From: Planctomycetota bacterium
Lineage (GTDB): Bacteria; Planctomycetota; Planctomycetia; Pirellulales; Pirellulaceae
Assembly: GCA_026692885.1 (NCBI GenBank)
Contig: JAPLNJ010000434.1
Span: 1 to 9,260 of the forward strand
Reading direction: 5' to 3'
Length of the DNA stretch: 9,260 nucleotides
A program made the position numbers and the translations under genes. Positions 1 to 4,776 of this stretch are shown one piece after another. The notes beneath the pieces were generated by a model. It was not told the origin of the DNA and did no database searches. It was given only the letters and a program-made list of their open reading frames with translations. The first letter of the stretch is position 1, and the number at the start of each line of letters is the position of its first letter.

Positions 1-206
1 TGCGGAATCCTTTGCCCCCCTGGGATGCCGTGGCTGCCGGGAGCTTTTTTTTTGCGCCGAGCGTGTGGCATGCCCAGGAGTGCTAGTGAAGCCTGCTTAG
101 ACAGCAACGCCGCCGCCGGGAGATTCCAGCGAATCATCCCCAGTCGAGGCTGGCTTCGGCCGATATCGATGGATGAGCCTTTCTCTATTTGCGGAGCATG
201 CGTCCC
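1..206. other. Left-edge intergenic stretch without a supportable gene
   Basis: No convincing coding region is visible on either strand. The short open frames here are composition shadows with no recognisable family. A run of nine T at 45-53 follows a GC-rich stretch, but I can find only a very weak stem (about 3 bp, GCT/AGC) directly before it, so I do not call a terminator. The last part, around 193-196, carries the GGAG that probably serves as ribosome binding site for the next gene. Confidence 0.5.
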
Positions 207-599
207 ATGCCGGAGATTGACCTAGCCACCACGATCCACCAATGGGCCAACGACATTCTTGTGTGGATTGGCTTCGGCACCGTCGTCGGGCTGTTAGCAA
301 AAGCCATCATGCCAGGGCGAGATCCTGGCGGAGCGATTGCCACCATGCTCATGGGAATTGGCGGAACGATCATCGGCTGCGGCGGGATGGCCCTGGTTTT
401 TGAAGGGCATCGCATCACTCCACTGAGTCCGTTGGGATTTGCCGCAGCCACAGGTGGCGCTTTCATGATCCTGGCGTTTTACAAACTCTTGGCAGGGTAC
501 TGGATCGTCGAAGGTGGAGAAATTCCCCCCGCCCGTCTGCGTGAGCCCTACTACCGACGTCGTCGCCGCCGCAATTACGCGACTATAGACGACGAATAG
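207..599 (+). CDS. GlsB/YeaQ/YmgE family small integral membrane protein
   Basis: This encodes a membrane protein of about 130 residues. It resembles the GlsB/YeaQ/YmgE ("transglycosylase-associated") family, whose members are small stress-associated inner-membrane proteins of unclear biochemical role. The family-like core is a first hydrophobic helix (about residues 17-34), the loop MPGRDPGG (35-42), then a glycine-rich helix (about 43-64, with MGIGGTIIGCGG). A third hydrophobic stretch follows at about 76-98. The C-terminus is polar and has six consecutive arginines (about 117-122) followed by an acidic end, which is longer than the typical family length of 80-90 residues. I chose ATG 207 because GGAG at 193-196 is 10 nt upstream; in-frame TTG 189 and ATG 198 are alternatives. 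The gene precedes the ATP synthase operon in the same orientation, about 195 nt away. No functional link is evident from the sequence. Confidence 0.75.
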   Translation: MPEIDLATTIHQWANDILVWIGFGTVVGLLAKAIMPGRDPGGAIATMLMGIGGTIIGCGGMALVFEGHRITPLSPLGFAAATGGAFMILAFYKLLAGYWIVEGGEIPPARLREPYYRRRRRRNYATIDDE

Positions 600-608
600 C
601 CTCTGCCC

Positions 609-626
609 GAGAATCCCCAAATTCTC
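609..626 (+). other. Short inverted repeat after the upstream gene
   Basis: GAGAAT (609-614) and ATTCTC (621-626) are perfect complements around a 6-nt loop, just after the stop codon at 597-599. This could form a weak 6-bp hairpin in RNA. No T-tract follows, so it is not a convincing intrinsic terminator. It lies just upstream of the candidate operon promoter and could equally be a chance palindrome. Confidence 0.25.
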
Positions 627-639
627 CAATTCTGGTCTG

Positions 640-668
640 TTGACCATCTTCCTGGCTTGGGATAAAGT
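640..668 (+). promoter_or_regulatory. Candidate sigma70-like promoter for the atp operon
   Basis: TTGACC (640-645, five of six matches to the -35 consensus) is followed after exactly 17 nt by TAAAGT (663-668, four of six matches to the -10 consensus). This is the best such pair I find in the 194-nt gap before atpZ. It would place transcription start near 675 and leave a leader of about 120 nt before ATG 794. It is a pattern match only; planctomycete promoters are poorly characterised. Confidence 0.35.
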
Positions 669-793
669 GTCGCAGTTCGATCGTGGGCGTGCGTTCGAGA
701 GCGCGACTGTGGGCAAAGGGAACGCGGTGCGTTTCTTTCGCCGGCCTCTTGAGCATGGTTCGACTCGGAAGTAATTTGGCCTTCCTGGCGTCA

Positions 794-1042
794 ATGCACT
801 CTCCAGACAATCGTCACCCAATCGCCATTGCGGCCGAGTGGGTCTCGCGAATCACGGCCATAGCGTTGGAGATCCTGATCTTCATTTGGCTGGGAAGTTG
901 GTTGGATGCCACGCTGGGAACCGTGTTTTGGGCTCCGATCGGTCTCGTGGTTGGTCCTGTGCTTGGTTTTTGGCATTTGCTGGCCATCACCAGGGTGACG
1001 CCACAGAAACGGACTCCGCGGAAAGAAGATACGCAATCGTGA
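794..1042 (+). CDS. atpZ: AtpZ/AtpI-family FO accessory membrane protein
   Basis: This encodes a small two-helix membrane protein of 82 residues at the head of the ATP synthase operon. The family (AtpZ, often annotated as putative F0F1-ATPase subunit) is thought to act with AtpI in c-ring assembly and/or divalent cation handling at the membrane. The visible pattern is a hydrophobic helix (about residues 18-33), the family-like hinge LGSWLDATLGT (33-43), then a second helix (about 45-65) rich in glycine. A basic, charged tail ends at residue 82. ATG 794 is preferred because the following AEWVSRIT resembles the N-terminus of related proteins, but no Shine-Dalgarno sequence precedes it. In-frame ATG 755 and GTG 683 would add 13 or 37 residues of little family resemblance. 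Its TGA overlaps the GTG start of the next gene, indicating translational coupling. Confidence 0.75.
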   Translation: MHSPDNRHPIAIAAEWVSRITAIALEILIFIWLGSWLDATLGTVFWAPIGLVVGPVLGFWHLLAITRVTPQKRTPRKEDTQS

Positions 1043-1488
1043 CTGGTGCTGACTCCGTCAACCCGAATTCTCTCCGGCGTCCACCGAGACTGTGGGCCGC
1101 GTGCGCCGCGCTGACCGGGGTCACGCTGTTAGCGCTCGCGGTTATTGGCTGGCTGGGCTATTCCGTTAGCGGCGTCGTGGGAGTGTGGGCAGCTGCTACG
1201 GCGGCAGGCGTGTGCTGGTTCGGGGCGACGATTGCCTTGGTGCTGGTCGGCGTTTCGCAGGCCGCCAAGCAGGCCGTCAGCCGCGTGCTCGCAGGAATGG
1301 CATTTCGCATGGGATTGCCACTGGTGGTCGGCTTGATTTTGGATCGTCGCGGAGGCCCGTTGTCAGAAGCCCATGTGTTTGGGATGATAGTCGTGTTCTA
1401 TTTGATCACCCTAGTTGTCGAGACATGGTTGGCTTTGCGACTCGTAGCGCCGGCCGCCAAGCGGACCCCCGTGACAGAGGCTTCCTGA
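1039..1488 (+). CDS. atpI: AtpI-like ATP synthase accessory membrane protein
   Basis: This encodes a 149-residue membrane protein between atpZ and atpB, the position of atpI in canonical operons. AtpI is a non-structural chaperone-like factor that helps assemble the c-ring. Four hydrophobic segments are visible: about 21-42, 46-72, 88-102 and 112-137. The RVLAGMAFRMGLPLV stretch (83-97) resembles the arginine-containing third segment of the ATP-synt_I family. The assignment rests on topology and position more than on strong sequence identity, because this family diverges fast. The start is GTG 1039, overlapping the atpZ stop as GTGA. A longer open frame extends upstream but overlaps atpZ entirely and has no membrane character. 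The stop at 1486-1488 is three bases before the atpB start. Confidence 0.7.
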   Translation: MTGADSVNPNSLRRPPRLWAACAALTGVTLLALAVIGWLGYSVSGVVGVWAAATAAGVCWFGATIALVLVGVSQAAKQAVSRVLAGMAFRMGLPLVVGLILDRRGGPLSEAHVFGMIVVFYLITLVVETWLALRLVAPAAKRTPVTEAS

Positions 1489-1491
1489 GGT

Positions 1492-2829
1492 ATGGCGTCC
1501 CCCGTCCTGCACATCAAAGACGCATATTTCTTCGAGGTGCCAAAGTTTCTTTGGCCTTCGGATCGCCGTGCGAAGGCGGACTTCCCTGATGTTTGGATCC
1601 GGCTGGATCCCGATTTCCAGTTGTGGGAGGCGCAACGTCTGCAGGAGGCACTCGCGAAGGTTAGTTCCACGACTCCGGCGTGGTCCGAACTGCAGCAGAC
1701 GTATCTGGCCTGGAAGGCGCAGCCCGACAATTTCGGTAAGCCGTTGAGTGGGATGCTGGACGAAGCCTACACGTCGGACCGGAAAAAATGGGAAGCGGAG
1801 AACACGGCAGAGAAAAAGGCGGACAAGAACTACGCCGACAAGCCATTCTCGGCTTGGCTGGATGCGAACCCCACGGACCACCCTTGGTTTGACTGGCAGA
1901 TGAGCGAGCCGGGGTTCCAGGAGACGTGGGGCAGTGTCAAACGCGAGGCCGAAGGTGTCGCCAAGTATCTCGCGGATCCGCAGGTGAAGGGGTGGTCGGA
2001 AGAGACCGTGGCGGGCTACAACCAGGCCCTCCGCGGCAAGATTCTGATCCCGCAGCCGTTCGGCCAATTGCGCAACCTGCACGAGCCCCACTCGGGCCTG
2101 TGCATCTCCAAGTTCATGATCATCGAGGTGGTGGTTGCCCTGGTGCTGGTGGCGGTGTTTTCCTGGCTGGGGAAAAAGGCCGCGGCGGGCGGTGCGCCGC
2201 GCGGGCGGTTGTGGAATCTGCTGGAGGTCTTCCTGGTCTACTTGCGCGACAAAGTGGCCCGTCCCGCCATCGGCGAGCACGACGGCGACCGCTTTGTCCC
2301 GCTGCTGTGGACGATCTTCATGTTCATTCTCTGCTGCAACCTCTGCGGGATGCTGCCGTGGGTCGGAGCGCCGACAAGTTCCTTCGGCGTGACCACGGGA
2401 CTGGCCGCCGTGACGTTTGCCACAGGGCTCGGCTGCGGCGTGCGGAAGTTCGGGCCGCTGGGATATCTTCTCAATCAAATCCCCCATATCGATTTGGTAT
2501 TTCCCTTCGGGCTGGTGATCAAAGTGGGGATCCTGTTGATCGAGTTGCTAAGCTTGTGCATCAAGCATGTGGTCTTGGCCATTCGTCTGTTGGCGAACAT
2601 GTTCGCCGGTCACTTGGTCTTGTTGGGGATCATGGGTTTGGCGTTTGGAGCCAGCGCCGCGATCAGTTTCATTGGGGCGCCGAATTGGCAGTGGTGGGTT
2701 ACCGCGGCGGTCGCGGTGGTCGCGTCCACGCTGTTTAGTTGCCTGGAGTTGTTTGTGGCATTCCTCCAGGCTTACGTTTTCACGTTCTTGTCCGCCTTGT
2801 TCATCGGCGCAGCAATTCATCACCATTGA
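1492..2829 (+). CDS. atpB: ATP synthase FO subunit a, with a large N-terminal insertion
   Basis: Subunit a is the stator half of the proton channel. At 445 residues it is much longer than typical bacterial a subunits (about 240-350). Residues 5-20 (VLHIKDAYFFEVPKFL) match the usual amphipathic start. A hydrophilic, Trp- and charge-rich block of about 180 residues (21-200) then precedes the first membrane helix (about 207-227). Further helices lie near 269-289, 297-315, 333-357, 359-395 and 403-441. The essential stator arginine is Arg365, within IRLLANMFAGH, followed by Asn369. His374 and Glu419 occupy the places of E. coli Glu219 and His245, the swapped arrangement found in mitochondria and many bacteria. 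Gln426 corresponds to E. coli Gln252. ATG 1492 starts three bases after atpI; AGAGG at 1476-1480 is a plausible ribosome binding site inside atpI. All key residues are present, so the protein should be functional. Confidence 0.96.
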   Translation: MASPVLHIKDAYFFEVPKFLWPSDRRAKADFPDVWIRLDPDFQLWEAQRLQEALAKVSSTTPAWSELQQTYLAWKAQPDNFGKPLSGMLDEAYTSDRKKWEAENTAEKKADKNYADKPFSAWLDANPTDHPWFDWQMSEPGFQETWGSVKREAEGVAKYLADPQVKGWSEETVAGYNQALRGKILIPQPFGQLRNLHEPHSGLCISKFMIIEVVVALVLVAVFSWLGKKAAAGGAPRGRLWNLLEVFLVYLRDKVARPAIGEHDGDRFVPLLWTIFMFILCCNLCGMLPWVGAPTSSFGVTTGLAAVTFATGLGCGVRKFGPLGYLLNQIPHIDLVFPFGLVIKVGILLIELLSLCIKHVVLAIRLLANMFAGHLVLLGIMGLAFGASAAISFIGAPNWQWWVTAAVAVVASTLFSCLELFVAFLQAYVFTFLSALFIGAAIHHH

Positions 2830-2874
2830 TGATTCGGTGTTGGTGGCAACAAGCACGACGAAGAGGTTTTGCAA

Positions 2875-2880
2875 AAGGAG
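2875..2880 (+). promoter_or_regulatory. Strong Shine-Dalgarno site of atpE
   Basis: AAGGAG lies 9 nt before GTG 2890 and decides that start over the in-frame TTG at 2869. It is one of only two strong Shine-Dalgarno matches in the operon, consistent with the high c-subunit copy number needed per complex. Confidence 0.75.
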
Positions 2881-2889
2881 ATCGATTCC

Positions 2890-3180
2890 GTGAACAAGTT
2901 TGCGAAAGTCCTGTGGTTGGGTCTGGGCATGTTGTTGGTGTCGGCGGCTCCCGCGTTCGCAGCCGGAGGACCGGGGGGCACAGGCATGGACTTGTCTAAG
3001 GTGGGCGTTGGCTTGGTCGTGATCGGTGCCGGCTATGGCATTGGGCGATTGGCGGCCAGTGCGTACGAGGGCATGTCCCGCCAGCCCGAGGTGGCCGGCA
3101 GCATCACGACGGCCATGATCATCGCGGCGGCGTTGATCGAAGGTTTCACGTTTTACGCTTTGTTTATTTGCAGTCAGTAG
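2890..3180 (+). CDS. atpE: ATP synthase FO subunit c with N-terminal signal-like segment
   Basis: Subunit c forms the proton-driven rotor ring. The 96-residue product begins with a signal-peptide-like segment: N-K-F-A-K, a hydrophobic core at about 7-20, and an AFA/A cleavage site near residues 22-25. A mature hairpin of about 72 residues follows. Helix 1 has a GxGxGxG motif (46-52). The polar loop has RQP (64-66), which contacts gamma and epsilon. Helix 2 carries the ion-binding carboxylate Glu84. The residue after it is Gly85, not the Ser/Thr common in Na+ binding c subunits, so H+ is the likely coupling ion. Arg53, directly after the glycine motif, is a charged residue where E. coli has none; some other phyla carry a basic residue there. 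GTG 2890 follows AAGGAG at 2875-2880. The gene is 60 nt after atpB and 45 nt before atpF. Confidence 0.95.
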   Translation: MNKFAKVLWLGLGMLLVSAAPAFAAGGPGGTGMDLSKVGVGLVVIGAGYGIGRLAASAYEGMSRQPEVAGSITTAMIIAAALIEGFTFYALFICSQ

Positions 3181-3225
3181 GTTCGCGCCGGATCACGCTA
3201 AGAATTCGGGGATTGCTTGAGGAAC

Positions 3226-3987
3226 ATGGCTGTGGTAGTTCGTACCGTTGGTAGATTCACTGCCGGTTTGTTTGGCTTGATCCTGGCCGTGGGGTGCGTG
3301 ACCGCGCGATCCGCCGTGGCAGCCCCCGCCGAAGCGGCGGTGGACGTGGCCGCGGAGGCTCCGCCAGCGGCTACAGCGGAAGGCGTGAAGTCCAGTGCGG
3401 CGGAAGAGGCCGAACCTGCTTCCGGCCACGGGACGAAGCACGTCCCCCATGATCCGTATGACCTGGCCCACGCCAACGCCAGTTCCGAACAGGGAAATCC
3501 GGCGGAGTGGCGGTATGACATATCGCTCTGCACGTTCGTCGTGTTTGTGGCGCTGCTGACGATCCTGGGCCGGTTCGCTTGGACGCCGATCATCAAGGGG
3601 TTGGACAATCGCGAAAAGTTCATTGCCCGTCGGATCGAGGAGGCGCGCCAGAGTGCCGAACAGGCGGCGGCCGAGTTGAAGGCGTACCGTGACCAGATGG
3701 CGTCCGCCGCTCAAGAGGCATTGGAGATCGTGAACCGAGCCCGCAAGGATGCTGAGGCGGTCGCCGAAAAGGTCCACCAGGAAGCCCAGCAGACCGCGGT
3801 TCGTGAGCGTGAGCGGGCGATTGCGGAGATCCGTGCGGCCAAGAACGCGGCCTTGCGGGAAGTCGCCCGTAAGGGTGCCGAGTTGGCCGTGACGCTCGCC
3901 GGTCGGATCGTGCGACGGGAGTTGCGGACCGACGATCACACCGCTTTGATTACCGAGGCGTTGGAGCAGTTCCCCAGCAGTAACTAG
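3226..3987 (+). CDS. atpF: ATP synthase FO subunit b with signal-like N-terminus and periplasmic linker
   Basis: Subunit b forms the peripheral stalk linking subunit a to delta/alpha. The product is 253 residues, against about 156 in E. coli. It starts with a basic stretch and hydrophobic core (about 5-27) ending in ARSAVAA (27-33), a plausible signal peptide. LAVGC (20-24) also fits a loose lipobox. An Ala/Glu/Pro-rich linker (34-70) and a more ordered stretch with HDPYDLAHANAS (75-86) follow. The usual b membrane helix is at about 98-118 (FVVFVALLTILGRFAW), then PIIKGLDNRE and a long charged coiled coil (about 127-235) with IVRREL near the end. ATG 3226 is preferred; GAGG at 3219-3222 is too close to be a good ribosome binding site, and TTG 3217 in frame would add three residues. 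Only one b gene is present, with no b-prime. The stop is followed at once by a repeat cluster. Confidence 0.93.
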   Translation: MAVVVRTVGRFTAGLFGLILAVGCVTARSAVAAPAEAAVDVAAEAPPAATAEGVKSSAAEEAEPASGHGTKHVPHDPYDLAHANASSEQGNPAEWRYDISLCTFVVFVALLTILGRFAWTPIIKGLDNREKFIARRIEEARQSAEQAAAELKAYRDQMASAAQEALEIVNRARKDAEAVAEKVHQEAQQTAVRERERAIAEIRAAKNAALREVARKGAELAVTLAGRIVRRELRTDDHTALITEALEQFPSSN

Positions 3988-3989
3988 TT

Positions 3990-4013
3990 GTAGGTCAGGC
4001 TTTCCAGCCTGAC
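3990..4013 (+). repeat. Hairpin repeat copy 1 (forward orientation)
   Basis: GTAG followed by GTCAGGCT, loop TTCC, and AGCCTGAC: a perfect 8-bp stem (3994-4001 with 4006-4013). It begins two bases after the atpF stop codon. It is the exact reverse complement of copies 3 and 4, so it could fold alone or pair with them over 24 bp. Confidence 0.95.
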
Positions 4014-4018
4014 GCATT

Positions 4019-4042
4019 GTAGGTTAGGCTTTCCAGCCCGGC
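4019..4042 (+). repeat. Hairpin repeat copy 2 (forward, degenerate)
   Basis: Same 24-nt element as copy 1 with three substitutions (positions 7, 21 and 23 of the unit, C to T, T to C and A to G), starting 29 nt after copy 1. Two of the changes leave only G-U pairs and one breaks a pair, so its stem is weaker. This looks like an older or decaying copy. Confidence 0.9.
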
Positions 4043-4068
4043 CTCTTGAAATACTCGACTCAGAACTC

Positions 4069-4092
4069 GTCAGGCTGGAAAGCCTGACCTAC
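4069..4092 (-). repeat. Hairpin repeat copy 3 (reverse orientation)
   Basis: On the + strand it reads GTCAGGCT, loop GGAA, AGCCTGAC, then CTAC. It is the exact reverse complement of copy 1 and identical to copy 4. In the mRNA the loop GGAA is a GNRA-type tetraloop, which would make a stable hairpin. Confidence 0.95.
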
Positions 4093-4115
4093 CCAAAATA
4101 CTCGACGTAGAACTC

Positions 4116-4139
4116 GTCAGGCTGGAAAGCCTGACCTAC
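4116..4139 (-). repeat. Hairpin repeat copy 4 (reverse), abutting the atpH start
   Basis: Identical to copy 3, 47 nt downstream. Its 8-bp stem is 4116-4123 with 4128-4135, loop GGAA at 4124-4127. It ends two bases before the A of the atpH ATG (4142), so any ribosome binding site of atpH must come from the repeat itself; the only purine-rich candidate, GGAAAG (4124-4129), lies partly in the loop and partly in the stem. Confidence 0.95.
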
Positions 4140-4141
4140 CT

Positions 4142-4768
4142 ATGACCGAAACTGTCCCAACACCTACGGTATTTGACACCGACCAGCAGCACGTCGGCGG
4201 CGTGTACGCCCAGGCCCTGCTTGGAGCGGTCGTCAAGTCGGGCCTCGCCCGGCAGATCCTGGAGGAAATGGATTCCTTCGTGGTTGACGTGTTGGATCGG
4301 CTGTCCTTGCTGGAGGCGACTTTGGCGTCGCCTCGTGTGCCGCTGGAGACCAAATACCGCCTGCTGGACAAAGCCTTGGGCGCCCAGATGTCGCCCCTGT
4401 TGCTGAATACCATCAAAGTGATTTGCCGTCACCGGCGGTTTGACTGTTTGCGAGCCATCCGCCGCGCACTCCACGAGCAGTACGACAAACTGTTGGTCCG
4501 CGTCGAGGTCCAGGTCCGCTCGGCCCAGCCGTTGCCCGCAGCGTTGCGGGTCGCCGTAGTCGCGCGCATGGAGACCATGCTTGGCGCCGAAGTGAAGCTG
4601 ATCGAATCCGTCGATCCGAATTTGATCGGCGGCCTTGTGGTGCGTGTCGGAGACAAAGTGTACGACGCGAGCGTCGCCAATTGGCTGGTGCGGCTGCGCA
4701 AGGAAGCTATCGAGAAGACCGCTGAAACCATCAAAGAAGCGCTGGAGCGATTTGAAATCGCGGAGTGA
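4142..4768 (+). CDS. atpH: ATP synthase F1 subunit delta
   Basis: Delta (OSCP in mitochondria) joins the top of the alpha/beta head to the b stalk. The 208-residue protein has the expected helical N-terminal domain, beginning around [14 protein letters not shown] (17-30). The C-terminal conserved block is at about 157-185: [26 protein letters not shown]. Length is a little above the usual 175-185, with a short polar N-terminal tail of about 16 residues. ATG 4142 is the only reasonable start. It is placed directly at the end of a hairpin repeat and has no normal Shine-Dalgarno sequence. It lies 154 nt from atpF, the longest gap inside the operon, and all of that gap is repeat-derived. The TGA at 4766-4768 is eight bases before the atpA ATG. 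Confidence 0.95.
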   Translation: MTETVPTPTVFDTDQQHVGGVYAQALLGAVVKSGLARQILEEMDSFVVDVLDRLSLLEATLASPRVPLETKYRLLDKALGAQMSPLLLNTIKVICRHRRFDCLRAIRRALHEQYDKLLVRVEVQVRSAQPLPAALRVAVVARMETMLGAEVKLIESVDPNLIGGLVVRVGDKVYDASVANWLVRLRKEAIEKTAETIKEALERFEIAE

Positions 4769-4776
4769 AGACAACG

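Larger units (their letters stand above)
4049..4142 (+). repeat. Tandem 47-bp direct repeat, two units
   Basis: Unit one (4049-4095) and unit two (4096-4142) align over 47 bp with three differences by eye: TC against GT in the AAATACTCGAC-xx-AGAACTC leader (units begin AAATACTCGAC), and C against T at position 46. Each unit consists of a 20-nt A/T-richer leader, the 24-nt hairpin repeat in reverse orientation, and three trailing bases. The last base of unit two is the A of the atpH start codon. The high identity indicates a recent tandem duplication or gene-conversion-like copying. Confidence 0.9.

Noticed and set aside
45..53. Run of nine T as an intrinsic terminator
   Set aside because: Only a weak 3-bp stem can be drawn directly before it, so it lacks the GC-rich hairpin needed. 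It may still end a gene lying left of the window, but nothing here supports that.
1411..2487. Long minus-strand open frame (358 codons) opposite atpI/atpB
   Set aside because: It is fully antisense to well-supported genes, its translation is Arg/His/Gln-rich low-complexity without a recognisable family, and GC-rich codon bias routinely creates such frames.
2837..2852. Small hairpin between atpB and atpE
   Set aside because: TGTTG/CAACA gives only 5 bp around GTGG with no T-tract and no neighbouring feature; likely chance.
3988..4141. CRISPR array, because of several regularly spaced repeats
   Set aside because: The copies are in opposite orientations, the spacing is irregular (29, 50 and 47 nt), the intervening sequence of the last two is itself repeated, and no cas genes are present.
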